Positions 1 through 8,091 of a stretch of 13,534 nucleotides of DNA are shown here, in pieces (the first letter of the stretch is position 1; each line of letters begins with the position of its first letter). The position numbers were made by a program, and so were the translations under genes. The stretch lies in the NCBI GenBank assembly GCA_020059785.1, contig JAGVBL010000084.1, positions 1 to 13,534 of the forward strand, read 5' to 3'. The DNA comes from Ignavibacteriales bacterium (GTDB taxonomy: Bacteria > Bacteroidota > Ignavibacteria > Ignavibacteriales > Melioribacteraceae). Under the pieces are notes generated by a model, which searched no databases, was not told the origin of the DNA, and saw only the letters and a program-made list of their open reading frames with translations.

Positions 1-261
1 AGCATTGAAGGGTTAAGAGTTACCAAACCAAAGGGCGGGTTCTACTTCTTTCCCGATTTTTCTAATTTCATTCCTAAAAATATTGCCGGGGAAGAACGGA
101 AACTCTACATATACAAACTTCTCTTAAATGAAGGTGTTGCTTCTGTTTATGGATCCTGCTTCGGTAATTATTTTGATGAGTTTATTCGATTCTCATTTTC
201 GACCACACCTGTGGAAAGTATTAAAGAGGGATTGAATCGTATTAAGAAAATTTGTGAATAA
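1..261 (+). CDS. PLP-dependent aminotransferase (class I/II), C-terminal fragment
   Basis: The window opens inside this gene, and the last 86 residues are read in frame 1 to a TAA stop. The fragment holds the small-domain signature of fold-type I aminotransferases: GGFYFFPDF at residues 11-19 of the fragment, the GSCFG turn at 51-55, and FIRFSFS at 61-67. In this family the Arg of the last motif (fragment residue 63) binds the substrate alpha-carboxylate. The family moves an amino group between an amino acid and a 2-oxo acid using pyridoxal phosphate in the cytoplasm. The lysine that binds PLP lies upstream of the window, so the substrate (aspartate, aromatic or other) cannot be told. A 93-bp gap with no convincing terminator separates it from the next gene. 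The family call is secure and the specificity is open. Confidence 0.85.
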   Translation, partial: SIEGLRVTKPKGGFYFFPDFSNFIPKNIAGEERKLYIYKLLLNEGVASVYGSCFGNYFDEFIRFSFSTTPVESIKEGLNRIKKICE

Positions 262-354
262 AAAGGGAGAGTTCTTACTCTATCTTTAGTGAATTATTTA
301 TTCATTAAAACTGTTTGATAATTTTCAGAATTATTAATTCATAGAGGATTAAGC

Positions 355-873
355 ATGAAAAGATGCATTTTACGGATAAGCATTATTTTGGCGGCTTTAT
401 TTTATTACAATGTTCAGGCACAGGTGTTCACATTTAAAGTGGACGGAAAATTTATGAACGGTAAAATTACTGAAGCCGTTATAGTAAATCTTGGTGAAGC
501 TGATTATTTACAGATTAGAGCAGAAGCCGAAGATAAAATTGTCTATCTCTACTGTAAGGAAGCTTTGTTAAAAGGCGAGCTCCCGGTTAAACTTAAATTC
601 CGCGAACATAATCACGAAAAAGGGGAAACACCCGATTCGGAAATAATCTGGGTGCCGGATGGGCCTGATAGACCTCAATGGAATTCAATTAAGGGAGAAA
701 CGGTTGTAACACAGCACGATACTGAAAACAAAACTATTTCCGGTACATTTGAATTTGTGGTTGAGAAGTTTCAATACTCATCCAAAGCGAATGCTAAAAG
801 ACCGAGCGCTGAAATTACAAGCGGAGTTTTCTCTAATGTTCAGTATAGAGTTGAAGAGAAAAAAGAAGGATAG
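355..873 (+). CDS. Small exported protein of unknown function (172 aa)
   Basis: I do not recognise this gene with certainty. The start is well placed: AGAGGA lies 7 bases before the ATG. Residues 1-22 form a signal peptide (KR, hydrophobic core, then VQA before Q), so the mature protein is about 150 residues and periplasmic or surface-located. There is no lipobox Cys at the cleavage site, so it is not an obvious lipoprotein. The rest looks like a compact beta-rich domain: FTFKVDGK near the mature N-terminus, ISGTFEFVV around residues 128-136, and ITSGVFSNVQYRV near the C-terminus. This order of a short strand, a GTFEF strand and a final GxF strand is reminiscent of small Bacteroidota secreted domains of the DUF6252 kind, but that is a resemblance only. 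The C-terminus is charged (EEKKEG). The gene is followed by a palindromic terminator and a convergent transketolase. Confidence 0.75.
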   Translation: MKRCILRISIILAALFYYNVQAQVFTFKVDGKFMNGKITEAVIVNLGEADYLQIRAEAEDKIVYLYCKEALLKGELPVKLKFREHNHEKGETPDSEIIWVPDGPDRPQWNSIKGETVVTQHDTENKTISGTFEFVVEKFQYSSKANAKRPSAEITSGVFSNVQYRVEEKKEG

Positions 874-892
874 TAATAAGTTAAAATGCAGT

Positions 893-912
893 GGATGTTC
901 AATTGAACATCC
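893..912. terminator. Bidirectional hairpin terminator between convergent genes
   Basis: The 20 bases are a perfect palindrome: arm GGATGTTC (893-900), AATT at the centre, and arm GAACATCC (905-912). As RNA this gives an 8-bp stem with a 4-base loop on either strand. It sits between the stop at 873 and the minus-strand stop at 920, just where both transcripts should end. The tracts that follow are only moderately U-rich (on the minus strand ATTTTAACTTATT, on the plus strand AAAATTATT), so efficiency is uncertain. A protein-binding operator is less likely at a 3'-3' junction. Confidence 0.6.
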
Positions 913-919
913 CTGAAAA

Positions 920-2887
920 TTATTGCGGTGCTTCGTTAGTATATTTTTCCAGATCCAGATTAACATCAAGTCCTTCGATACCCGAAACCGTTGTTGCAAT
1001 TGATAATCCGTCCAACCCGTGATATTTAAGAACTTCCATTGGCGTTCCGCACTCGGGGTAATCATCAAGACCAATCTTTTCAAACAACTTACCCTGAACC
1101 GCATGCATTTCAATTAATCCTTCCATTATCTTGTTGCCAAGAGAACCGTAGATGGAATGATCTTCAAGAACGTAAATCTTTTTTGTTTTTCTTGTAACAT
1201 CAACAAGCCAGTCCAGATCAATTCTATTAAGCCACGGCATATTAACAACCTTAAGCCCGAATCCTTTTTCTTTTAATATTCTTGAAGCAACAAGAGCTTC
1301 GTGAAGAAGAACGGGACCGTATCCGAAAATTACCGCATCATCACCCTCAGTAAGAGGCGCTCCTGTTCCTACAACAAAATTATAATTGTCGGGCAGTTTT
1401 ATTCTTTCCGGAGATGGACCAATAGCAAGCCGGATAGCACAATTTTCTTTTGCCTCGTTAACGCAGTATTCAACAGCTTTTTTAGTCTCTATTGCATTAC
1501 ATGGTTGAATCATTATAATATTAGGTATTGCAAGTAAAAGCGAAATATCCCGCACACTCTGGTGCGATTTACCCGGTCCGGCCGGAATTATTCCGGCAAA
1601 ATGACAGCCGTAAATAATTTTAGTTTTCTCACCGGCATTGTTGTAAATCTGTTCGTTTGCTCTCGCAGTTAAAAAACTTGCGAATGAATTAACAACAGGA
1701 ATTAATCCCATTCTTGCAAGACCTCCAGCCATAGAAACCATATCCTGTTCTGCAATTCCGTTTTCAATAAAACGGTCCGGATAAGCATACTCAAATTTCC
1801 TTAGCTTGCAATCGGCAGAAAGATCGCCATCAAGAACAACAATTTTGTCATTAGTCTTTGCGAGTTCAACCAGAGCATCACCGTAAGCATCGGTAACAAA
1901 CTCTTTATCTACTTTAGTAGATGCTTTGCCTTCTACTTTGTTTTCCGGAATAATGATTTTTGGAATTCCAAATTCATCCGACAATTTAATTATCTGTTCA
2001 CTTAATTCAGCAAGACCCTTCAAATAACTTTCATCATCCGGCGCGCCGCTATGCCATCTATAATATGTTTTACCCGAAACAGTTTCTGTAACAGGTTTTT
2101 CCATAAATGAAACGCCTTTACCTTTAACTGTATCGGCAATTATCATTTTGGGTTTATCATTTACTGATTTCAGATTATCAAAAGTTTTTTTAAGTGTTTC
2201 ATAATTATGTCCGTCAATTCTAACCACATGCCATCCGAATGCTTTTACTTTTTCTACAACATCTTCAATATTATTCACATCAGCAACAAGCATATCGGTC
2301 TGATACTTATTATGATCCATAATAGCAGTTATGTTATTTACTTTTTGATGAGCCGCAGCCTGAATCGATTCCCAGATTTGACCTTCCTGAAATTCCCCGT
2401 CACCCGTTAACACAAAAACATTTCCGCTCTCTTTAAGGTATGATTTTGCCCATGCCATTCCTTTTGCTTTAGAAATTCCCATTCCTAACGAACCGGTGCT
2501 TGCTTCAATACCGGGAATTCTAACTTCCGGATGCCCGTCGAGTCCGTTTAAACGGCGAAGCATTAAGAGTTTTTCTTCTGGTAGAATTCCGAGAGCATAA
2601 AAAAGTGAATATAGACCGGGAACATCGTGACCTTTAGAAGAAAAATAAATATCGCGGGATGGATTATTAAATCCGGAACTCAGAACATTCATTTCGTTTA
2701 AGTAAAGATATGTAACAATATCCATTGCACTAAGCGAGGACCCGAGATGACCCGAACCAGCTTTCTTTACAGCAACCAGAGTATTATAACGGCACATATC
2801 TGCAAACAACTTCATTCCAACACTCCACTTGCCATTATGATTTTTCACGCGGTCGAATTCTTCTTTTTTGATTAACTGATAAAACAT
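920..2887 (-). CDS. tkt: Transketolase (single chain, 655 aa)
   Basis: Transketolase is a cytoplasmic, thiamine-diphosphate-dependent enzyme of the non-oxidative pentose phosphate pathway; it moves two-carbon units from ketose to aldose phosphates. Seen here: GSGHLGSSLS (residues 44-53), SKGHDVPGLY (84-93), TGSLGMG (131-137), the ThDP/metal motif GDGEFQEGQ (162-170) with DHN (191-193), then the pyrimidine-binding domain from about residue 330 with GIAEQDM (377-383), where Glu380 is the expected cofactor-activating glutamate, and SHQSVRDI (441-448), followed by a C-terminal domain (about 510-655). Wording such as GHLGSSLS and GIAEQDM resembles the two-subunit transketolases, but both halves are in one uninterrupted frame. 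The chosen ATG has GGAG 6 bases upstream. Met25 also has a GGAG 7 bases upstream and is a possible second start. The gene stands alone on the minus strand. Family certain, exact sugar substrate less so. Confidence 0.93.
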   Translation of the reverse strand: MFYQLIKKEEFDRVKNHNGKWSVGMKLFADMCRYNTLVAVKKAGSGHLGSSLSAMDIVTYLYLNEMNVLSSGFNNPSRDIYFSSKGHDVPGLYSLFYALGILPEEKLLMLRRLNGLDGHPEVRIPGIEASTGSLGMGISKAKGMAWAKSYLKESGNVFVLTGDGEFQEGQIWESIQAAAHQKVNNITAIMDHNKYQTDMLVADVNNIEDVVEKVKAFGWHVVRIDGHNYETLKKTFDNLKSVNDKPKMIIADTVKGKGVSFMEKPVTETVSGKTYYRWHSGAPDDESYLKGLAELSEQIIKLSDEFGIPKIIIPENKVEGKASTKVDKEFVTDAYGDALVELAKTNDKIVVLDGDLSADCKLRKFEYAYPDRFIENGIAEQDMVSMAGGLARMGLIPVVNSFASFLTARANEQIYNNAGEKTKIIYGCHFAGIIPAGPGKSHQSVRDISLLLAIPNIIMIQPCNAIETKKAVEYCVNEAKENCAIRLAIGPSPERIKLPDNYNFVVGTGAPLTEGDDAVIFGYGPVLLHEALVASRILKEKGFGLKVVNMPWLNRIDLDWLVDVTRKTKKIYVLEDHSIYGSLGNKIMEGLIEMHAVQGKLFEKIGLDDYPECGTPMEVLKYHGLDGLSIATTVSGIEGLDVNLDLEKYTNEAPQ

Positions 2888-3091
2888 TTTCTTCTCCGTT
2901 TCTTGGAAGACAACAATTAAATTATAAGACTAATAATTATAGAAGTAAAATTAGGGGATTTCCGGTTAAGAGAGAAAGCATTATTGTTAAGGAATTGTAA
3001 AGTTATTGGAAATACCACTTTTTATTTGGTAACGGTTGAATTAAGAATTCATTTCAGATAAATTCAATAGAACATTTTTAAGGGCTATACA

Positions 3092-6000
3092 ATGAAATAC
3101 AGGATACTATTTTTATTTCTGTTTACAATAAGTTTATCTACTCAAACAATAGACACAACCTTAATCAACGGTCTTGAATATAGAGGCATTGGTCCATACC
3201 GCGGCGGCAGGTCTGGCGCTGTTACAGGAGTTACTTCCAATCCTAATCTATTTTATTTTGGATCGACCGGTGGCGGTGTATGGAAAACTGAAAATTCCGG
3301 AACTACATGGAAAAATATTTCGGATAAATTTTTCGGCGGCTCAATCGGTGCAGTTGAAGTAAGCACCTGGGACCCCAATGTAATTTATGTTGGCACTGGT
3401 GAAGAAACAGTCCGCGGAAATGTATCGAGCGGAAACGGAATATGGAAAAGTGAAGACGCCGGAGCTACCTGGAAGTTTATCGGGCTGGAAGATTCAAGAC
3501 ATATAACGGATATAGTTATTCATCCTAAAAATCCCGACCTGGTTTATGCATCCTGTCTTGGTCATCTTTACGGTCCTAATGAAATGCGTGGAATATATCG
3601 AAGCAAGGATGGAGGTAAAACATGGGAAAGAATTCTATTCGTAAATAATGAAGTAGGAACCGTTGATATAATTATGGACCCCAACAATCCGCGTGTTCTT
3701 TATGCCGCATCATGGAGAGTAATTAGAAAACCGTACACATTTGAAAGCGGCGGCGAAGGAAGCGGATTATGGAAGTCTACAGATGGAGGCGATACCTGGA
3801 AAAATCTTACTAACAATAAAGGTTTACCGAAAGGTGTAATTGGAAAAATTGGAGTTACCGTTTCGCCCGCAAATTCAAATCGTGTTTATGCTATTATTGA
3901 AGCTGAAGAAGGCGGTGTTTTCAGATCCGATAACGGCGGTGCTACCTGGCGTAAAATGAATGAAGATAGAAATCTTAGACAGCGTGCATGGTATTACACA
4001 AGAATTTATGCAGATACTAAAGATGCTGATAAAGTTTATGTTCTTAATGTTTCTTTCTGGAGATCGAAAGACGGCGGAAAATCTTTTGAGAGTATTTCAA
4101 CACCTCATGGCGATCATCACGATTTATGGATTAATCCCGATAATCCCGATATTATGATAATAGGTGATGATGGCGGCGCTCAGGTAACAGTTGACGGAGG
4201 GAAATCATGGAGTACATATTATAATCAACCGACGGCACAATTTTACAGAGTAACAACCGATGATCATTTCCCTTACAGAATATACGGCGCACAACAGGAT
4301 AACAGCACAGTTAGAATTTTCCATCGTACTGAAGGTGGAGGAATTGGAGAGCGTGATTGGGAAACAACAGCCGGAGCAGAAAGCGGATGGCTTGCACCGG
4401 ATCCTAAAAATAATGATATAGTTTACGGCGGAAACTACGGCGGCTACATTGGAATGATGAATCATAATACAGGTGAAAGCAGAACTGTAAACGTCTGGCC
4501 GGATAACCCGATCGGGCACGGTGCCGAAGGAATGAAGTACCGTTTTCAGTGGAACTTCCCATTGATGTTTTCGATTCACGATCCGAACATTCTTTATGCT
4601 GCGGGTAATTTGCTTTTCAAAACCACCAATGGCGGAGAAAGCTGGACTGCCATTAGTCCCGACCTCACAAGAAATGATTCTACAAAATTAAAACCATCCG
4701 GCGGACCGATAACAAAAGACAATACAAGTGTTGAGTATTACTGTACAATCTTTGCTCTTGCAGAATCACCTTTAAAACAAGGAGTTATCTGGACGGGAAG
4801 CGATGACGGTCTTATTCATGTAACAACAAACAACGGAAGCAGCTGGAACAATGTTACACCTCCCAAAAATTTATTACCTGAATGGGCGCAAATAAACAGC
4901 ATTGAGGCCGATCCATTTAACGAAGCCGGACTTTATGTAGCTGCAACACGGTACAAACTTGATGATTATTCGCCATACATTTTAAGAACAACCGATTTCG
5001 GTAAAACATGGAAAAAAATTACCAATGGAATCAATCAGAAACATTTTACAAGAGTAATAAGAGCAGATAAAATTAAGAAAGGATTACTCTTCGCCGGCAC
5101 CGAGGAAGGAATCTATATTTCATTTAACGATGGTAATAACTGGCAGCCCTTCCAGCAAAATTTACCAATCGTTCCGATTACCGATCTTACAATTAAGAAT
5201 GAAGATTTAATTGTTGCAACTCAGGGGCGATCTTTCTGGATTATTGATGATATCTCTCCGTTGCGGCAATTAACAGATGAAATAACTAAAAAGAATTATC
5301 ACATTTATCAGCCTCGACAAACATGGAGAATTAGCGGTGGAGGAAGAAGCGATGAATTATTATCCGGCAAAAATTTACAGAGCGGTGTTATACTTTATTA
5401 TTATTTCAAAGAAGCGCCGGATAGTAACTCCGTTGAGCTGAAATTCTACGACGCGAGCAATAAATTTATCACATCGTTCAAACCAAAGACTAAAGATAGA
5501 TCTGTGGTAATTCCTATTAAGAAAGGTCTTAACAGGTTTATCTGGGATATGCGTTACAAAGAAGCCGAAAGATTTGACGGAATGATTATCTGGTCCCAGG
5601 GCGGATTGCGTGGACCTCTTGCAGTCCCGGGTAATTATTCTGCCGTGCTTATAAATGGAAAAGATTCAACAACAATCCCATTTGAAATAGTTAAGGATCC
5701 GCGCTCATCTTCAAGTATAGATGATTTGATAGCTCAATTTAATTTTGTTCTTTCCGGTCGCGATAAACTTACCGAAATTCATAATGCAATTAAACAGATT
5801 AGATCTATCCGCAAGCAGTTAAACGACATCAAAGAAAAATTCAAAGACAGAAAAGATTCCGATTCAATAAAAAAAGAGATTGAAAAGACAAACAAAGAAC
5901 TTACATCAATCGAAGAAACTCTTTACCAAACAAAAAATAAAAGTCCGCAGGACCCGTTGAATTATCCTAACCGACTTAACGACAAGCTCGCATCACTTGT

Positions 6001-6178
6001 AAGCGATGTTGCTAACGGAGATTTTAGACCGACAGTTCAATCTGAAGAGCTTAAGAACGAATTCTTTGCAAAGATTGACGAACAGATTAAGAAATTGAAA
6101 AACATTATAGTAAATGAAATTCCGGTATTGAATAAGCTGATTAAAGAAGCAGAGTTACCGGCAATAATAATTGAATAA
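3092..6178 (+). CDS. Secreted Asp-box (BNR/sortilin-like) beta-propeller protein, 1028 aa
   Basis: This large protein belongs to the group often annotated as VPS10/sortilin-like or BNR-repeat glycosyl hydrolase. Residues 1-18 form a signal peptide (ending near STQ), so it is exported. I count eleven Asp-box-like motifs of the S/T-x-D/N-x-G-x-T/S-W/F form, at about residues 66, 120, 171, 229, 279, 325, 366, 511, 578, 633 and 677, which fits one or two beta-propellers over residues 30-720. A beta-sandwich-like section follows (about 760-870, containing FIWDMRY and GPLAVPGNYSAVL), then a mostly helical, Lys/Glu-rich tail with coiled-coil character (about 890-1028). Asp boxes are structural and do not prove enzyme activity; no sialidase active-site set is evident. 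TAAGGG lies 7 bases before the ATG. The exported hydrolase gene follows after 39 bases, probably in one transcript. Ligand or substrate unknown. Confidence 0.88.
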   Translation: MKYRILFLFLFTISLSTQTIDTTLINGLEYRGIGPYRGGRSGAVTGVTSNPNLFYFGSTGGGVWKTENSGTTWKNISDKFFGGSIGAVEVSTWDPNVIYVGTGEETVRGNVSSGNGIWKSEDAGATWKFIGLEDSRHITDIVIHPKNPDLVYASCLGHLYGPNEMRGIYRSKDGGKTWERILFVNNEVGTVDIIMDPNNPRVLYAASWRVIRKPYTFESGGEGSGLWKSTDGGDTWKNLTNNKGLPKGVIGKIGVTVSPANSNRVYAIIEAEEGGVFRSDNGGATWRKMNEDRNLRQRAWYYTRIYADTKDADKVYVLNVSFWRSKDGGKSFESISTPHGDHHDLWINPDNPDIMIIGDDGGAQVTVDGGKSWSTYYNQPTAQFYRVTTDDHFPYRIYGAQQDNSTVRIFHRTEGGGIGERDWETTAGAESGWLAPDPKNNDIVYGGNYGGYIGMMNHNTGESRTVNVWPDNPIGHGAEGMKYRFQWNFPLMFSIHDPNILYAAGNLLFKTTNGGESWTAISPDLTRNDSTKLKPSGGPITKDNTSVEYYCTIFALAESPLKQGVIWTGSDDGLIHVTTNNGSSWNNVTPPKNLLPEWAQINSIEADPFNEAGLYVAATRYKLDDYSPYILRTTDFGKTWKKITNGINQKHFTRVIRADKIKKGLLFAGTEEGIYISFNDGNNWQPFQQNLPIVPITDLTIKNEDLIVATQGRSFWIIDDISPLRQLTDEITKKNYHIYQPRQTWRISGGGRSDELLSGKNLQSGVILYYYFKEAPDSNSVELKFYDASNKFITSFKPKTKDRSVVIPIKKGLNRFIWDMRYKEAERFDGMIIWSQGGLRGPLAVPGNYSAVLINGKDSTTIPFEIVKDPRSSSSIDDLIAQFNFVLSGRDKLTEIHNAIKQIRSIRKQLNDIKEKFKDRKDSDSIKKEIEKTNKELTSIEETLYQTKNKSPQDPLNYPNRLNDKLASLVSDVANGDFRPTVQSEELKNEFFAKIDEQIKKLKNIIVNEIPVLNKLIKEAELPAIIIE

Positions 6179-6217
6179 CACTGAATATTACTTATAAATA
6201 ATTAAACGGAGGGGAAC

Positions 6218-7072
6218 ATGAAGCGAATTTATTTTATAATGTTGCTGATTCTTTTTGTCTCTTATACTGAAAACTTCTTAGTATTTGCACAGACAGAAAA
6301 AGGTAAGTCAGTTGATAGCGTTGAAATTTCGTTTGATATATCGGGTAATGGTGATACAGGATTAGTTTTTGTTCACGGGTGGAGCTGCGATAAATCTTAC
6401 TGGCAGAATCAAACAGAATTTTTTTCTGATAAATATAAAGTTGTTACGATTGATCTTGCCGGACATGGTAATTCCGGTTTGAACCGCAAAGATTATACAA
6501 TGGAATTATTCGGCGATGATGTTGCCGCCGTTGTTAATCATCTTAAATTTAGTAAGGTAATATTGATCGGGCATTCGATGGGCGGGTCAGTTATTCTTGA
6601 AGCAGCTAAAAAATTGGGTAATAAAGTAATCGGAATTATCGGCGTTGACACATATCAGTCGTTTGTTGAGGATTGGACTTCTGAACAGAAGGATGGATTC
6701 CTGAAATCATTTAATGATAATTTCGTTCTAACTACACAAGGATTTGTCCGGTCAATGTTTCCACAGGATGCCGATACACTGATTGTAAAAAGAGTTGTGG
6801 ATGATATGTCCTCGGCACCTCCGGAAGTTGCAGTTAGTGCAATGAGAAATTTATTCTATTACGATCCTATTCCAACTCTCCGGAATTTGAATCTTCCTCT
6901 TATTTCAATTAATTGCGATATGTATCCCGTATCTATTGAAGAAAATAAAAAATACGTTAAAGATTACGAAGTTAAGTTCATGAAAGGCGTTGGTCATTTT
7001 TTAATGCTGGAAAGACCGGATGAATTTAATAGATTTGTTTCAGAAGCAGTAAAAAAAATCTACGGTTTATAA
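6218..7072 (+). CDS. Exported alpha/beta hydrolase (284 aa)
   Basis: This is an alpha/beta-hydrolase-fold enzyme that probably cleaves an ester or related bond outside the cytoplasm. Residues 1-25 form a signal peptide (long hydrophobic stretch ending VFA before Q). The oxyanion motif HGW is at 54-56, the nucleophile elbow GHSMGGS puts the catalytic Ser at 120, the likely Asp is 234 (in NCDMYP) and the His is 260 (GVGHFLMLE), so the triad is complete. A small cap lies between about residues 145 and 215. Length is normal for the family. GGAGGGG ends 3 bases before the ATG and is the strongest ribosome-binding site in the window. It follows the propeller gene by 39 bases and is likely co-transcribed. 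Part of its C-terminal coding sequence (7016-7030) recurs exactly at 8139-8153 in a decayed second copy. Substrate cannot be inferred. Confidence 0.88.
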   Translation: MKRIYFIMLLILFVSYTENFLVFAQTEKGKSVDSVEISFDISGNGDTGLVFVHGWSCDKSYWQNQTEFFSDKYKVVTIDLAGHGNSGLNRKDYTMELFGDDVAAVVNHLKFSKVILIGHSMGGSVILEAAKKLGNKVIGIIGVDTYQSFVEDWTSEQKDGFLKSFNDNFVLTTQGFVRSMFPQDADTLIVKRVVDDMSSAPPEVAVSAMRNLFYYDPIPTLRNLNLPLISINCDMYPVSIEENKKYVKDYEVKFMKGVGHFLMLERPDEFNRFVSEAVKKIYGL

Positions 7073-7105
7073 TTATCTGAATAATAAATATTCTTTTTAA
7101 ATACT

Positions 7106-8056
7106 ATGATAAAAGAGAACACCCTATTTATATTAGGCTCGGGAGCGAGTAAACCATATGGTTATCCTACTGGTGAAGAATTAATTAAAGAAATTAAAGA
7201 TTATTTCCCTGTGTTTTTCAAGAAGTTATCAATTCCAGAGGAAAAAGAGGTTAATTATTCTTTAGCAAAGGAATTTGTATCAGAACTAATGATGGCACAT
7301 GATAATATGATAGATTATTTTCTGGCAACATCAAAACCCCAAAACACAATTATTGGAAAAATGGCAATCTTATTTATAATTCACTTGAAAGAACAGATTA
7401 GTTTTAAAAAAGAAATTGAGGAAATTCCAAAGGATGATTGGTTTAGATTATTAATCAGAGAAATGACAAAACATTTGATAAAAGGTGACCAAGTAAAATA
7501 TTTTCAAAACAATAAGGTTAATTTTATCACGTTTAATTATGATAGATTATTAGAACATTTTATGGGAAATACATTACAACATAAATTCTCAAGCACTAAA
7601 AGAGACGTGAAAGGATTAATGGGTAACATTCAAATTCTACACTTATTTGGACGTCTTCCCGAATTACCATGGGAAAACTTAGAAAGTGGACTAGAATATG
7701 GTGCTAATATAGATTATGAATATTTAAGAAATAATGCGGAAAGAATTAAAACTATTCATGAAAGAACAGTCGTTGACTATGAAAGAATTAATTTCTTAAT
7801 AAGAAATGCAGATCGAATTTTTTTCTTAGGATTTGGATTCCACGAGGAGAACTTAGCTTTATTAAGCCTAGAAAAAAATATTTTTAAACCAACAAGCATT
7901 TATGCCACGGCGTTTGGAAACAATGATGAACAAATTGAAAAATTGAGCTTGCGCATATGCCCGGATATAATATATGATGGCTCACAATTTGGAATTAGAG
8001 TTAAAAAAATTATTGAACCGATAAAATCTCGAGAACTATTGGAGAAATACCTATAG
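7106..8056 (+). CDS. SIR2-like domain protein (316 aa), stand-alone
   Basis: The protein carries the NAD-binding pattern of the SIR2-like superfamily: FILGSGASKPYGYPTG at 8-23 (phosphate-binding GSGAS at 11-15), ITFNYDRLLEH at 141-151 (the Asn-Tyr-Asp motif), ILHLFGRLPEL at 177-187 with His179 in the position expected for the catalytic His, and FLGFGF at 240-245. Members of this branch often hydrolyse NAD+ in anti-phage defence, and others deacylate; which applies here is unknown. There is no signal peptide, membrane segment, or added sensor domain, so it should be cytoplasmic, unlike the exported proteins on both sides. The start is fixed by the Rossmann strand that begins at residue 7, yet no Shine-Dalgarno sequence is visible before it. 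Sampled 60-base lines are about 23-33% G+C, against 38% in a sampled line of the preceding hydrolase gene. With the hydrolase remnant downstream, this suggests acquisition by transfer. Confidence 0.82.
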   Translation: MIKENTLFILGSGASKPYGYPTGEELIKEIKDYFPVFFKKLSIPEEKEVNYSLAKEFVSELMMAHDNMIDYFLATSKPQNTIIGKMAILFIIHLKEQISFKKEIEEIPKDDWFRLLIREMTKHLIKGDQVKYFQNNKVNFITFNYDRLLEHFMGNTLQHKFSSTKRDVKGLMGNIQILHLFGRLPELPWENLESGLEYGANIDYEYLRNNAERIKTIHERTVVDYERINFLIRNADRIFFLGFGFHEENLALLSLEKNIFKPTSIYATAFGNNDEQIEKLSLRICPDIIYDGSQFGIRVKKIIEPIKSRELLEKYL

Positions 8057-8091
8057 ATTATAAAAAAGAATTCCAACATTTCTTTTGTTTG

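Noticed and set aside
268..281. Short hairpin AGAGT-TCTT-ACTCT after the aminotransferase stop
   Set aside because: The stem is only 5 bp, A/T-containing, and lacks a U-tract, so it is not a credible terminator.
778..1113. Minus-strand open frame overlapping the small exported protein and the transketolase end
   Set aside because: It is read across two well-supported genes, has no domain character, and is a shadow frame.
2921..2949. Minus-strand TTTACT-17-TATAAT before transketolase
   Set aside because: Spacing and position suit a sigma70 promoter, but the -35 match is 4 of 6 and the suspected lineage uses another consensus, so it was left out of the feature list.
4205..4579. Minus-strand open frame of 124 codons inside the propeller gene
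   Set aside because: It is antisense to conserved Asp-box propeller coding sequence, with Cys/Ile-rich non-protein-like composition.
8064..8086. AAAAGAA ... TTCTTTT inverted repeat after the SIR2 stop
   Set aside because: A 7-bp stem with a single G-C pair and a 9-base loop is too weak to call as a terminator, although the 3' arm is U-rich.
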